Origin: Ancylobacter gelatini
GTDB taxonomy: Bacteria > Pseudomonadota > Alphaproteobacteria > Rhizobiales > Xanthobacteraceae
Reading direction: 5' to 3'
Assembly: GCF_022601675.1 (NCBI RefSeq)
Contig: NZ_JAKVIL010000005.1
Span: 248,001 to 312,000 of the forward strand
DNA length: 64,000 bases
The number at the start of each line of letters is the position of its first letter. Positions within the stretch are counted from its first letter, which is position 1. Below, piece after piece: positions 7,695-16,773 of this stretch. Made by a program: the position numbers and the translations under genes. The notes beneath the pieces are model-generated. The model did not search any database. It was not told the origin of the DNA and was given only the letters and a program-made list of their open reading frames with translations.

Positions 7695-8693
7695 CTAGAC
7701 CCGCAGCCCCTGCTCGCGCGCCAGCTCCTTCAGCGCCTTCTCGGGGCGGGCGCCGATGTGGCTGATGATCTCACTCGCGCACAGCGCGCCGAGCTTCAGC
7801 GACTCTTCGGGCGAAAAACCCTTGGCGAAGCCGTGGAGATAGCCGGCGGCGAACAGGTCGCCGGCGCCGGTGGTGTCCACCACCTTCGCCACCGGGTGAG
7901 CCGGCACCGCGACCAGATCGTCGCCGCACACCGCGAGCGCGCCCTTCTCCGAGCGCGTGACCACCGCCCGCGTCACATCGCCCCGGATCGCCGCCAGCGC
8001 GGCGTCGAAGCCGGTCTCATAGAGCGAGGTCAGCTCGGCCTCGTTGGCGAACACCAGATCGACCACGCCCGAGCGCATCAGGTCGAGGAATTCCGCCCGG
8101 TAGCGGCCGACGCAGAACGCGTCCGACAGCGTCAGCGCGACGGTGCGGCCATTGGCATGGGCGATGCCTGACGCCTTCAGAAACGCCTCCTTGGCCGCCG
8201 GCGGGTCCCACAGATAGCCTTCGAGATAGGTCACGCCTGCGAGCGCGACCGCCGTCTCGTCGACATCGGCCGGGGAAAGATCCTGCGCGGCACCGAGATA
8301 GGTGTTCATGGTGCGCTCGCCGTCCGGCGTCACCAGAATGAGGCAGCGCGCCGTGGCCGGGCCGGCCGTCGCGGCCGGCGTGGCGTAGGCGACGCCCGCC
8401 GCGCGGATGTCGTGGGCAAAGATGCCGCCCAGCTCGTCGTCGCGCACCTTGCCGACGAAGCCGCCGCGCCCGCCCAGCGCGGCAATGCCGACCATTGTGT
8501 TGGCCGCCGAGCCGCCGGAAATCTCCACGCCCGGCCCCATCGCGCCATAGACCGTTTCGGCCCGCGCCTCGTCGATCAGCGTCATGGCGCCCTTCTGCAT
8601 ACCGTGGCTGGCAAGGAACGTCTCTTCCGAACGGGAGATCACGTCCACGATGGCATTGCCGAAGCCGATCACGTCGAGCGGTTGCACGGTCAA
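7695..8693 (-). CDS. Adenosine kinase, PfkB family
   Basis: PfkB/ribokinase-fold sugar kinase of 332 residues. It opens LDVIGFGNAIVDVI, has the substrate-binding ISGGSAANTM segment, and ends with the PfkB signature VDTTGAGDLFAAGYL, whose D279 is the catalytic base. The overall pattern is that of alphaproteobacterial adenosine kinases, which phosphorylate adenosine to AMP in purine salvage. A specific alternative purine or sugar nucleoside substrate cannot be excluded. The gene is convergent with the low-GC gene and divergent from murJ. Confidence 0.88.
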   Translation of the reverse strand: MTVQPLDVIGFGNAIVDVISRSEETFLASHGMQKGAMTLIDEARAETVYGAMGPGVEISGGSAANTMVGIAALGGRGGFVGKVRDDELGGIFAHDIRAAGVAYATPAATAGPATARCLILVTPDGERTMNTYLGAAQDLSPADVDETAVALAGVTYLEGYLWDPPAAKEAFLKASGIAHANGRTVALTLSDAFCVGRYRAEFLDLMRSGVVDLVFANEAELTSLYETGFDAALAAIRGDVTRAVVTRSEKGALAVCGDDLVAVPAHPVAKVVDTTGAGDLFAAGYLHGFAKGFSPEESLKLGALCASEIISHIGARPEKALKELAREQGLRV

Positions 8694-8784
8694 GGGTCTG
8701 GCCTTTCACGAGGGAGCGGGAGGTGAAACCGCGGTAGCAGAGCGCGCCGGGCCCCGCAACGCATTCCGGTTCGGCATAGTTGCG

Positions 8785-8806
8785 GCCGGGCGCTTCCCCG
8801 CCCGGC
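8785..8806. other. GC hairpin in the murJ 5' region
   Basis: GCCGGGCG (8785-8792) and CGCCCGGC (8799-8806) form a perfect 8-base stem with loop CTTCCC, 59 bases before the murJ start in the 172-base divergent region. It could fold in the murJ leader RNA. No T tract follows it, and its role is unknown. Confidence 0.3.
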
Positions 8807-8865
8807 GCTCCGCGGCTATTGCTGGGCGGCGGCCTGCCGCTTCTCCCGCCGCTTCCTGGGATCTC

Positions 8866-10416
8866 ATGGCCCTGTTCCGGCATGCCTCGACCGTTGCCGC
8901 CCTCACGCTGACCTCGCGCGTGCTCGGCTTCGCGCGGGACGCGGCGATCGCAAGCCTGTTCGGCACCGGCGTGGTCGCGGATGCGGCGGTGGCCGGCCTT
9001 GCCCTGCCCCAGCTGGCGCGGCGGCTGCTCGGCGAGGGCGCGCTCAACGGCGCCATCGCCCCGCGCCTCGGCAGCGGGGCGGCAGCGGCGCAGCGGGCGT
9101 CGGGTGCGCTGGCGCTGTTCGCTCTGGTGGCGAGCGCGCTCGCACTGCTGGCCTATGTCTTCATGCCGTGGGTGGTCGCTGTGATGATGCCGGGCTTTCC
9201 CGCGGACGGGCCGCGCGAGGCCGGCGCGGTACTCGCCGGGCGGCTGGCGGTGATCTGCCTGCCGCTGGCGGCGGTCGCCGGGGTGCTCGCCGCGCTCGCC
9301 AATGCCGCCGGGCGCGTCACCCGCCCCGCCATGGCGCCAGCGCTCGCCAATGTCGCGGTGATCGCGGTGATCGCGCTGCTTTATCTGAGCGGCGCGGTCG
9401 AGACCGGCAGCGAGGTGACCAACCTCGCCTGGCTGGCCGGCGCCACCGTGGCCGGCGCCGTGGTGCAGCTCCTCGTCATGGTGTCGGCGCGGCCGGACGG
9501 CGCGCTCGCGGCGGGGCTGCCCCGCGCGGCGCGGCGCGCGGGAGTGTTCGCCCAAGCGCTGCGCGCGGCCTTGCCCATGCTCGCCGCCGCCGGCCCCAGC
9601 CTGTTCGCCGCCGCCCTGCCGCAGCTGCGTTTCCTGCTCGCGGCAGCGGCGGCCTCCGCGCTCAGCGGCGGCGTCGCGGCGCTGTTCTTCGCGACCCGGC
9701 TGGTCGAGCTGCCGCTCGGGCTGGTCGGCGCCAGCGCCGGTGCGGTCCTGCTGCCCGCGCTCGCGGCCGGCGGCACGGACGGCACCGAACTGCGCACGCG
9801 CAGTGTCGAGGCCGCGCTGGCGCTCGCCCTGCCCGCCGCGCTCGGGCTTGCCGTGCTGGCCCACCCCATCGTCAGCGTGCTGTTCCAGCGCGGGGCGTTC
9901 GACGCGTCCGCCACCGAACTGACCGCCCGTGCGGTCGCGCTGCTGGCGCTGACCATCCCCATTCAGGCGCTGGAGAAGGTGCTCGCGGCCATCGCCTTTG
10001 CCCGAGGCTTCGGTCGCCTCGTCATCCGCGCCAATCTGCTGGCGCTTCCGGCCGGCGCGGCGGCGGGATTTCTGGGCGCCGGCGCGCTGGGCATTGCCGG
10101 CCCCGCACTGGGCGTGGTGGCCGCCAGCCTGCTCGGCACCGCGGGCCTCGCCCTCGCGCTGGCGCGCCGCGGCCTTGTGACGCTCGATCGGCCAGCCCGG
10201 CGCCGGGTGCTGGCGCTGGTGGGCTCCGCTGTCGCGATGGCGCTCCTGCTGATGCTGGCCGCGCGGGCGCTGGACGGGCCGCTGGCGGCCGGCGGACTGC
10301 GCGCGGCGCTGGTACTTGCCGGGCTGGTGGGTCTCGGTGTCGCAGTGTATGGCACGCTGGCAGCCCGGCTCGGCGCGGTGCGGCTTCCCGCGCTGCGGGC
10401 GGCGCTGCGCGAGTGA
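8866..10416 (+). CDS. murJ: Lipid II flippase MurJ (MviN)
   Basis: Integral membrane protein of 516 residues with about 14 hydrophobic segments, as expected for MurJ. Conserved opening SRVLGFARDAAIASLFGTG and LARRLLGEGALNGA match the MOP-superfamily flippase. RLVELPLGLVGASAGAVLLPAL is another hallmark. It moves lipid II across the inner membrane for peptidoglycan synthesis. I chose MALFRHAS because the family alignment begins there, although the frame is open upstream. trpS follows 129 bases downstream. Confidence 0.94.
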   Translation: MALFRHASTVAALTLTSRVLGFARDAAIASLFGTGVVADAAVAGLALPQLARRLLGEGALNGAIAPRLGSGAAAAQRASGALALFALVASALALLAYVFMPWVVAVMMPGFPADGPREAGAVLAGRLAVICLPLAAVAGVLAALANAAGRVTRPAMAPALANVAVIAVIALLYLSGAVETGSEVTNLAWLAGATVAGAVVQLLVMVSARPDGALAAGLPRAARRAGVFAQALRAALPMLAAAGPSLFAAALPQLRFLLAAAAASALSGGVAALFFATRLVELPLGLVGASAGAVLLPALAAGGTDGTELRTRSVEAALALALPAALGLAVLAHPIVSVLFQRGAFDASATELTARAVALLALTIPIQALEKVLAAIAFARGFGRLVIRANLLALPAGAAAGFLGAGALGIAGPALGVVAASLLGTAGLALALARRGLVTLDRPARRRVLALVGSAVAMALLLMLAARALDGPLAAGGLRAALVLAGLVGLGVAVYGTLAARLGAVRLPALRAALRE

Positions 10417-10545
10417 GGCCGGCCCGACCGAACCCCCGCCGCACGAAAACCTTGCGAGCGCCGGGATCGCATGCCATGAGGCCCGCGAATGGCACGGCTC
10501 TAGCGGGACCGACGGGACGTCGCCGGTCGTCGAGGACGTAACGAT

Positions 10546-11577
10546 ATGGCTTTCCAGCAGCGTGTGTTTTCCGGCGTTCAGCCGAGCGGCAACCTCCACC
10601 TCGGCAATTATCTCGGCGCCATCAAGCGCTTCGTCGAGATGCAGGCGGATTATGACTGCCTGTATTGCGTGGTCGACATGCACGCCATCACCGTGTGGCA
10701 GGACCCGGTGGAGCTGAAGCGCTGCATCCGCGAGGTCACGGCCGCCTTCCTCGCCGCCGGCATCGACCCGACGAAGCACATCGTGTTCAACCAGAGCCAG
10801 GTCTCCGGCCATGCCGAGCTGGCCTGGGTGTTCAACTGCGTGGCGCGCCTGGGCTGGCTGAACCGCATGACCCAGTTCAAGGAAAAGGCCGGCAAGGACC
10901 GCGAGAACGCCTCTGTCGGCCTCTATGCCTATCCGAACCTGATGGCCGCCGACATCCTGCTCTACCGCGCCACCCATGTGCCGGTGGGCGAGGACCAGAA
11001 GCAGCATCTCGAACTGACCCGCGACATCGCGCAGAAGTTCAACAATGATTTCAGCCCCTCCATCGCCGAGCTGGGCCTGGGCGACGCATTCTTCCCGCAG
11101 CCCGAACCGCTGATCGGCGGGCCCGCGGCGCGGGTGATGAGCCTGCGCGACGGTTCCAAGAAGATGTCGAAGTCCGACCCGTCGGACAATTCGCGCATCA
11201 ACCTCACCGACGATGCCGACGCCATCGCCTCCAAGGTGCGCAAGGCCAAGACCGACCCCGAGCCGCTGCCCTCGGACGTTGAGGGGCTGAAGCCGCGCCC
11301 GGAGGCGGAGAACCTCGTCGGCATCTACGCCGCCCTCGCCGACACCACCAAGGACAAGGTGCTGGCGGATTTCGGCGGCGGCCAGTTTTCGACCTTCAAG
11401 TCGGCGCTGGTCGATCTCGCCGTCGCCCGGCTCGGGCCGATCGGGTCGGAGATGAAGCGCCTCGTTGCCGATCCCGGCTACATTGACGGCGTGCTGCGCG
11501 ATGGCGCGTCCCGCGCGCGGGTGCTGGCGGACGAAACCATGGGCCACGTCAAGGATATCGTCGGCTTCGTGCGCTGA
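10546..11577 (+). CDS. trpS: Tryptophan-tRNA ligase
   Basis: Class I aminoacyl-tRNA synthetase of 343 residues, the normal bacterial TrpS length. The HIGH-equivalent is GNLHLGN (residues 15-21) after VFSGVQPSG, and KMSKS is at 206-210. The sequence between matches the Rossmann fold and the tryptophan pocket ([24 protein letters not shown]). It charges tRNA-Trp in the cytoplasm. It lies after murJ and before uspA, a conserved alphaproteobacterial order, and a GC hairpin follows its stop. Confidence 0.97.
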   Translation: MAFQQRVFSGVQPSGNLHLGNYLGAIKRFVEMQADYDCLYCVVDMHAITVWQDPVELKRCIREVTAAFLAAGIDPTKHIVFNQSQVSGHAELAWVFNCVARLGWLNRMTQFKEKAGKDRENASVGLYAYPNLMAADILLYRATHVPVGEDQKQHLELTRDIAQKFNNDFSPSIAELGLGDAFFPQPEPLIGGPAARVMSLRDGSKKMSKSDPSDNSRINLTDDADAIASKVRKAKTDPEPLPSDVEGLKPRPEAENLVGIYAALADTTKDKVLADFGGGQFSTFKSALVDLAVARLGPIGSEMKRLVADPGYIDGVLRDGASRARVLADETMGHVKDIVGFVR

Positions 11578-11581
11578 GCCC

Positions 11582-11605
11582 GGCTGGGGGGTGCGCTCCC
11601 CAGCC
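11582..11605 (+). terminator. Hairpin after trpS
   Basis: GGCTGGGG (11582-11589) pairs perfectly with CCCCAGCC (11598-11605) around an 8-base loop, 5 bases after the trpS stop. No T run follows, so it may be a weak or Rho-assisted terminator. Confidence 0.5.
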
Positions 11606-11680
11606 ATGCCCGCTTGTGCTAAGAGCGGCGGCATGCCTCGCAGCCCGGCTGCGCCCCTCCCCTCGCACGGGCGAGTTTCG

Positions 11681-12190
11681 ATGCCGCGCAAGCGCCAAAG
11701 TCATGAGCCCGGCCACCGCCGCAAGTTCCTGGTGGTGATCGACGACACGCCGGAATGCGACCGCGCGGTCTATTACGCCGCCCGCCGCGCCGCGCGCACC
11801 CATGGCGGCGTGGTCATGCTCTCCGTGCTGGAACTCGCCGACGTGCAGAGCCAGTGGCTCGGCGTCGCCGACCTGATGCGCGCCGAGGCCACCGACAAGG
11901 CGGAGGCGCAACTCGCCCATTTCGCCGCCCGCGCTCGCCTGCTGTCGGGAATGGAGCCCGAACGGGTGATCCGCGAGGGCAAGGTTGCCGACGAGATCCT
12001 AAAGGTCATCGAGGCCGACGAGGACATCGCCATCCTCGCGCTCGCCGCCGGGGCCGGCAGCGAGGGGCCCGGCCCGCTGGTCGCCATGCTCGCCGCCGGC
12101 ATGGGTGCGGGAAGCTGGGCGCATCTGCCGATCCCGATCACCATCGTGCCGGGCGCGCTCGAAGACGCCGAACTCGACGCGCTGGCCTGA
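11681..12190 (+). CDS. Universal stress protein, UspA family
   Basis: Protein of 169 residues with a single Usp domain: KFLVVIDDTPECDRAVYYAARRAA at the start, a central ERVIREGKVADEILK segment and EDIAILALAAGAGSEGPG, a form of the nucleotide-binding G-rich loop. Usp proteins bind ATP or nucleotides and act under stress and growth arrest. The start MPRKRQSHEP is chosen over an in-frame upstream ATG (11633) because family members begin close to it. It lies between trpS and cobC and is followed after 62 bases by the TTG-initiated cobC. Confidence 0.88.
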   Translation: MPRKRQSHEPGHRRKFLVVIDDTPECDRAVYYAARRAARTHGGVVMLSVLELADVQSQWLGVADLMRAEATDKAEAQLAHFAARARLLSGMEPERVIREGKVADEILKVIEADEDIAILALAAGAGSEGPGPLVAMLAAGMGAGSWAHLPIPITIVPGALEDAELDALA

Positions 12191-12252
12191 GCGGCCTTCA
12201 CAGCCCCGCACCCGGCCGCTGGAGCCGGCGCAGGCCGACAAGAGGACGTCAC

Positions 12253-13290
12253 TTGGACGCGCGCCACGATCCCGCCCCTGCCTCGGCAGCCAGCCGCCCC
12301 CGTCATGGCGGCGAGCTGGACGCGGCACGCGCCCGCTTCCCGCAGGCGCCCGAGCCGTGGATCGACCTGTCCACCGGCATCAATCCGCGACCCTACCCCT
12401 TCGACGCCGGCACGCTGGGCGAAGAACGGTGGACCCGGCTGCCGGAACGCGCGGCGATCGACCGGCTGGAGGCGACGGCCGCGCGGGCCTATGGCGTCGC
12501 GCCGCATGGCCGCGTGGTGGCGGCGAGCGGCACCCAGCCGCTGATCGCGGCGCTGCCGGCGCTGTTTCCCGCGCGCCGCGTCGCCATTCTCGGCTTCGGC
12601 TATCAGGAACACCCGGCCCGCTGGCACGCCGCCGGCGCGCAGGTGCGGATCGTCGAGGAGGTGGAGGCGCTGTGCGCGCAAGACATCGACCTCGCGGTCG
12701 TGGTCAACCCCAACAATCCCGACGGGCGGCTGGTGGAGCCGGGCGACCTCGCCACGGTGGCGGCCCGTCTTGCGGCACGCGATGGCGCGCTGGTGGTGGA
12801 CGAGGCGTTCATGGATGTGGTCGCCCCCTCGCGCAGCCTCATCCCCGCCCTGCCCCCGCGTACGATCATCCTGCGCTCCTTCGGCAAGGCCTATGGCCTC
12901 GCCGGGCTGCGCCTGAGCTTCGCGGTCAGCGAGCCGGACCTTGCCGGGCGCCTGCGCGCCGCGCTCGGCCCTTGGCCGGTATCGGGGCCGGCGCTCGCCA
13001 TCGGAACGCAGGCGCTCGCCGATGCCGGCTGGCTCGTGCGCACCCGCGCGCAACTCGATCACGACGCCGCGCGGCTGGACGGCCTGCTGCGCGCCACCGG
13101 GTTCCAACCGCTGGGCGGGACCAGCCTGTTCCGCCTCGCCGCCGCGCCCGATGCCGCCCACAGCTTCGAGCGCCTCGCCCGCGCCGGCATTCTGGTGCGG
13201 TCCTTCCCCGAGCGGCCGCACTGGCTGCGCTTCGGCCTGCCGGGCGACGATGCCGCCTGGCGACGGCTGGAAGCGGCGCTCGCCGGGTAA
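12253..13290 (+). CDS. cobC: Threonine-phosphate decarboxylase CobC (cobalamin biosynthesis)
   Basis: PLP-dependent fold-type I aminotransferase-like enzyme of 345 residues. It opens GGELDAARARFPQAPEPW then IDLSTGINPRPYP, typical of alphaproteobacterial CobC (CobD in Salmonella). NPNNPDGR binds PLP, DEAFMD carries the pyridine-ring Asp and K212 in SFGKAYGLAGLR is the Schiff-base lysine. The product, (R)-1-aminopropan-2-ol phosphate, forms the aminopropanol linker of cobalamin. The start is a TTG at 12253 with AGAGGA 6 bases upstream; no ATG fits. It is isolated from other cob genes here. Confidence 0.88.
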   Translation: MDARHDPAPASAASRPRHGGELDAARARFPQAPEPWIDLSTGINPRPYPFDAGTLGEERWTRLPERAAIDRLEATAARAYGVAPHGRVVAASGTQPLIAALPALFPARRVAILGFGYQEHPARWHAAGAQVRIVEEVEALCAQDIDLAVVVNPNNPDGRLVEPGDLATVAARLAARDGALVVDEAFMDVVAPSRSLIPALPPRTIILRSFGKAYGLAGLRLSFAVSEPDLAGRLRAALGPWPVSGPALAIGTQALADAGWLVRTRAQLDHDAARLDGLLRATGFQPLGGTSLFRLAAAPDAAHSFERLARAGILVRSFPERPHWLRFGLPGDDAAWRRLEAALAG

Positions 13291-13395
13291 CGGCGGCATT
13301 CGCGCCCACTTCCCCTTCCGCGGGCGAGAGCTTATTTAGATTCCAGATCCCCACGTCGCCGGGGCCTTGACCCCCGGTAGGCAGGAGCCAGACCC

Positions 13396-13950
13396 ATGTT
13401 CATCCAGACCGAAGCCACGCCGAACCCCGCCACGCTGAAGTTCCTCCCCGGCCGCACCGTGCTGGGCGACGGCACCTTCGAGGCGCGCGACCCCTCCGAG
13501 GCCGGCCGCTCGCCGCTCGCCAGCCGCCTGTTCGAGATCCCCGGTGTCTCCGGGGTGTTCTTCGGCTCGGACTTCGTCACCGTGACCAAGCAGAACGCGG
13601 AATGGCCGCATCTCAAGCCGGCGATTCTCGGCGTGATCATGGAGCATTTCGTCTCCGGCCAGCCGGTGCTGCCCGGGACCCATGAGCATGCCGAGGACGA
13701 CGCCTTCTTCGAGGCCAAGGACGAGGGGCTGGTCGACACCATCCGCGAGCTGATCGACACCCGCGTGCGCCCGGCCGTGGCCAATGACGGCGGCGACATC
13801 ACCTTCCGCGGCTACAAGGACGGCGTGGTGTTCCTCGCCATGAAGGGCTCCTGCGCGGGCTGCCCGTCCTCGACCGCGACGCTGAAGAACGGCATCGAAA
13901 ACCTGCTGCGCCATTTCGTGCCGGATGTGGTCGAGGTGCGCGCGGTCTGA
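13396..13950 (+). CDS. NifU-family Fe-S cluster scaffold/carrier protein
   Basis: Protein of 184 residues with an N-terminal Nfu-N domain (MFIQTEATPNPATLKFLPG) and a C-terminal NifU domain. The cluster-binding CXXC is C153-A-G-C156 in GSCAGCPSS. It should carry a [4Fe-4S] cluster between subunits and pass it to client enzymes; MiaB, encoded downstream, is one of the Fe-S enzymes in this neighbourhood. An upstream CAGGAG is the ribosome binding site. The 105-base gap before it contains a GC hairpin but no clear promoter. tsaB follows after 81 bases. Confidence 0.93.
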   Translation: MFIQTEATPNPATLKFLPGRTVLGDGTFEARDPSEAGRSPLASRLFEIPGVSGVFFGSDFVTVTKQNAEWPHLKPAILGVIMEHFVSGQPVLPGTHEHAEDDAFFEAKDEGLVDTIRELIDTRVRPAVANDGGDITFRGYKDGVVFLAMKGSCAGCPSSTATLKNGIENLLRHFVPDVVEVRAV

Positions 13951-14031
13951 TCCGCGTCCTCGCGCGCCGGCCGCCACTTTCCTTCGCCCGCCGGCCGTGC
14001 GCATGGTGAGGCGAGATGTGACGGAAGGCCC

Positions 14032-14715
14032 ATGCTGATTCTCGCCATCGATACCGCTCTGGAAGCGTGCTCCGCCGCGCTCCACGACATCGCCGAGGAC
14101 CGCACCCTCGCCAGCGAAAGCCTGGCGATGGAGCGCGGCCATGCCGAGGCGCTGATTCCGCTGGTGCAGCGGCTGATGGACGGCGCCGGCATGGACTTCC
14201 GCGACATCGACCTGTTCGCGGTCACGGTAGGTCCCGGCAGCTTCACCGGGCTGCGCGTCGGCCTCTCCGCCGCCCGCAGCTTCGGCCTCGCGACCGGGCG
14301 TCCGGTGATCGGCATCTCGACGCTGGCGACGCTCGCCGCCCCGCTCTTCGCCACCGATGACAGCATCCCGGTCGCGGCGGCGATCGATGCCCGGCACGGC
14401 AATGTCTACCTCCAGATGATCGGCCCCGGCGGCCGCCTGCTGGTCGGTCCGCGCGCCATGGCGCTGCGCGACGCCGCGCGGGCGGTGTCCAATGGCCCGG
14501 TGCGACTGGTCGGCTCCGGGGCGGCGCTGCTGGCCGAGCACTGGCCCTCCGGCGAGCGCCCGCCGGTGCTGGTCTCGCCCGAGGCGGTGCCAGATCCGGT
14601 GTGGCTGGCGCGCCTCGCCTCCGTCGCCGATCCCGCGCGCTCCGAGCCGCGCCCGCTCTATCTGCGCGACGCCGACGCCAAGCCGCAGACGGCGGCGCGG
14701 ATCGCAAGGCGATGA
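14032..14715 (+). CDS. tsaB: tRNA threonylcarbamoyladenosine biosynthesis protein TsaB
   Basis: Protein of 227 residues in the ASKHA/Kae1-like fold. It begins MLILAIDTALEACSAAL and contains ERGHAEALIPLVQRLM and VTVGPGSFTGLRVGLSAARS, all diagnostic for TsaB. TsaB is the scaffold partner of TsaD in adding the threonylcarbamoyl group to A37 of ANN-decoding tRNAs. rimI follows 13 bases later, the usual tsaB-rimI pairing, so they are probably one transcript. Confidence 0.95.
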   Translation: MLILAIDTALEACSAALHDIAEDRTLASESLAMERGHAEALIPLVQRLMDGAGMDFRDIDLFAVTVGPGSFTGLRVGLSAARSFGLATGRPVIGISTLATLAAPLFATDDSIPVAAAIDARHGNVYLQMIGPGGRLLVGPRAMALRDAARAVSNGPVRLVGSGAALLAEHWPSGERPPVLVSPEAVPDPVWLARLASVADPARSEPRPLYLRDADAKPQTAARIARR

Positions 14716-14728
14716 TCGGCAGGTCCCG

Positions 14729-15238
14729 ATGATGAGCCGGGCGCTGGCGTGGCTGGGCGGCCGGCTCGGCTTCCCGCGCCGCGCCCTGCACCTGCGCGGG
14801 GCCTCGCCCGCCGATGCCGACAGCTTCGCCCGGCTCCACGCCGAGGGGTTTCACATCGCGTGGGACAGCGCCGAGTTCGAACGCCTGCTCGCCGATCCGC
14901 TCGCCCGCGCCTTTCTCGCCACGGCGGGAGCCGGCGGCCCGGCGGTCGGCTTCGTGCTGTTCAAGGGCGTGCGGCCGGAGACCGAAATCCTCTCGGTGGC
15001 CGTGGCCCGCGCCCGCCGGGGCGAGGGAATCGGCCGAAAGCTGCTGGAGCGCGGTTTTTCCCTGCTGGCGGCAGAGGGATTCCGCACCGTGTTCCTGGAA
15101 GTCGAGGACGGCAACGCATCGGCCCTGCGGCTATACGAGCATCTCGGCTTTCGTGAAATCGCCCGGCGGCGGGATTATTATCGCACCGCCACGGGCGCGT
15201 CCGCCACGGCGATCGTGATGCGGCGGGACATCGCCTGA
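14729..15238 (+). CDS. rimI: GNAT acetyltransferase RimI-like
   Basis: GNAT-fold N-acetyltransferase of 169 residues. The acetyl-CoA-binding motif A is seen in ILSVAVARARRGEGIGRKLLERG, and motif B in VFLEVEDGNASALRLYEHLGF. RimI acetylates the N-terminal alanine of ribosomal protein S18 in E. coli; alphaproteobacterial orthologs next to tsaB are annotated the same way, but the substrate here is inferred. Two consecutive ATG codons open the gene and the first is used. Confidence 0.88.
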   Translation: MMSRALAWLGGRLGFPRRALHLRGASPADADSFARLHAEGFHIAWDSAEFERLLADPLARAFLATAGAGGPAVGFVLFKGVRPETEILSVAVARARRGEGIGRKLLERGFSLLAAEGFRTVFLEVEDGNASALRLYEHLGFREIARRRDYYRTATGASATAIVMRRDIA

Positions 15239-15325
15239 GGCGCAGGCCTCGACGAGCCGAGCCAAGGGTTGCCCTCGCGGGCTCCCCTGTTCCATAAGGC
15301 GCCGGAGACGGGAGACCCGCCGGAT

Positions 15326-15760
15326 ATGAACGACGAGAAGCCGACCGCCATCGAGGATGCCTGCGTCACGCTCGGCCTGCGCATGACCGACCAGCGGCGC
15401 GTCATCGCGCGCGTGATCGCCGACGCGCAGGACCATCCCGATGTCGAGGAACTGCACCGGCGCGCGGCGGCGGTCGATGACCGGATCTCCATCTCCACCG
15501 TCTACCGCACGGTGAAGCTGTTCGAGGATGCCGGCATCATCGAGCGCCACGATTTCCGCGACGGCCGCTCGCGCTACGAGCCGGTGCCCGACGAGCACCA
15601 TGACCATTTGATCGACATCCGCTCCGGCCATGTCGTCGAGTTCCGCTCCGAGGAGATCGAGCATCTTCAGGAAGAGATCGCCCGCAAGCTCGGCTACAAG
15701 CTGATCGGCCACCGGCTGGAGCTTTACGGCGTGCCGCTCGACGCCAAGAAGAAGGGCTGA
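15326..15760 (+). CDS. Fur-family metal-responsive regulator (Fur/Mur)
   Basis: Fur-family repressor of 144 residues. It has the N-terminal winged helix (LRMTDQRRVIARVI; SISTVYRTVKLFEDAGII) and a C-terminal metal-binding dimer domain with EHHDHLIDIRSGHVVEF. In rhizobia the ortholog in this place, between rimI and plsC, acts as Mur, a manganese-responsive repressor of Mn/Fe transport, rather than as an iron sensor. That function is inferred from position. The start at 15326 has GGAGAC upstream. plsC begins 6 bases after the stop. Confidence 0.9.
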   Translation: MNDEKPTAIEDACVTLGLRMTDQRRVIARVIADAQDHPDVEELHRRAAAVDDRISISTVYRTVKLFEDAGIIERHDFRDGRSRYEPVPDEHHDHLIDIRSGHVVEFRSEEIEHLQEEIARKLGYKLIGHRLELYGVPLDAKKKG

Positions 15761-15766
15761 GCCCCC

Positions 15767-16552
15767 GTGCGCACGGCCAGCCTTCGTGCCTGGCTGGTGC
15801 TGGTGCCGGTCGTGGCGCTCACCCTTGTCGGCATTCCCCTGCAGGCCGGCGCCGTGGCGCTGAAGCTGAAGGCGCGGCGGCGGATTCCGGTGCTCTATCA
15901 TCGCGCGGTGCTGGCGCTGATCGGGATAAGGGTGCGCGTCACCGGCGCGCCGGTGCCGGCCCGGCCGCTGCTCCTTGTCGCCAATCACGTCTCCTGGCTC
16001 GATATCTGCGTGCTCGGCGCGCAGTTCCCGCTGTGCTTCGTCGCCAAGAGCGAGGTCGGCCGCTGGCCCGGCATCGGGCTGCTGGCCAGGCTGCAGCGCA
16101 CGGTCTTCGTCGACCGCACGGCGCGCGCCGCCACCGGCCGCGCGGCTGGGGAGATCGCCGGCCGGCTCGGCGACGGCGACCCGGTGGTGCTGTTCGCCGA
16201 GGGCACCTCCAGCGACGGCAACCGTGTGCTCGCCTTCCGCTCCGCCCTGCTCGGCGCGGCGAGCCGGGGCGCCGGCGAGCACGCGGCCGTCCAGCCGCTG
16301 GCCATCGCCTATGTCGCGCAAGGCGGGGTGTCGCTCGGGCGCACGCGCCGCCCGCTGGTCGCCTGGTATGGCGACATGGACCTCGCCGCGCACCTGATGG
16401 AAGTGCTGCGGCGCGGCACGCTCGATGTCGAACTGCGCTTCGGCGAGGTGATCGACGCTGGCAACCGCAAGGCGGCGGCGGGCGAGGCCGAGCGCCGGGT
16501 GCGCGCCATGCTCGCCCGCTCGCTGAACCCGCGCGTCGATTCAGGGCATTAA
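15767..16552 (+). CDS. plsC: 1-acyl-sn-glycerol-3-phosphate acyltransferase
   Basis: Membrane-bound acyltransferase of 261 residues. It has an N-terminal hydrophobic helix (AWLVLVPVVALTLVGIPLQ) and the catalytic HX4D box in NHVSWLD, followed by the VFVDRT region and FAEGTSS, the EGT substrate-binding motif. It acylates lysophosphatidic acid to phosphatidic acid in phospholipid synthesis. The start is GTG, 6 bases after the Fur-family stop, so the two are probably co-transcribed. Some relatives transfer acyl chains to other lipids such as ornithine lipids. Confidence 0.9.
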   Translation: MRTASLRAWLVLVPVVALTLVGIPLQAGAVALKLKARRRIPVLYHRAVLALIGIRVRVTGAPVPARPLLLVANHVSWLDICVLGAQFPLCFVAKSEVGRWPGIGLLARLQRTVFVDRTARAATGRAAGEIAGRLGDGDPVVLFAEGTSSDGNRVLAFRSALLGAASRGAGEHAAVQPLAIAYVAQGGVSLGRTRRPLVAWYGDMDLAAHLMEVLRRGTLDVELRFGEVIDAGNRKAAAGEAERRVRAMLARSLNPRVDSGH

Positions 16553-16564
16553 CCCCCGCTTTAC
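16549..16564. promoter_or_regulatory. CtrA-like motif upstream of miaB
   Basis: TTAAC-N6-TTTAC overlaps the plsC stop codon. CtrA, the alphaproteobacterial cell-cycle regulator, binds TTAA-N7-TTAA, and this site differs at one base. It lies 210 bases before the miaB start in a 221-base gene-free stretch. A single near-match is weak evidence. Confidence 0.2.
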
Positions 16565-16773
16565 TTCTGGCGGCCGCATTCCCTTTTGGCGGGAATCCGG
16601 CTACACAGGAATGAGGTGTCACCGATCGGAGACGTGGACGATCTCAAGCTGGGAACGAGCGGCGAATAGCGGGGGCGCCTCATTGGCGGCGCATCTGACG
16701 CGCGCAATGTTTTCAAGGGATTTGACCGGCCTCTCGCTTGCCGAGACGGTGCGGCACAGCTCGATCGACACGC

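Noticed and set aside
11632-11680. Longer start for the Usp gene
   Set aside because: The added residues are not conserved in type and lack a better ribosome binding site than the chosen start.
8017-11691. Minus-strand open frame of 1224 codons across adenosine kinase, murJ and trpS
   Set aside because: It is an antisense shadow of GC-rich genes. Its translation is low-complexity Arg/Gly/Gln-rich and matches no family, while the plus-strand murJ and trpS are unmistakable.
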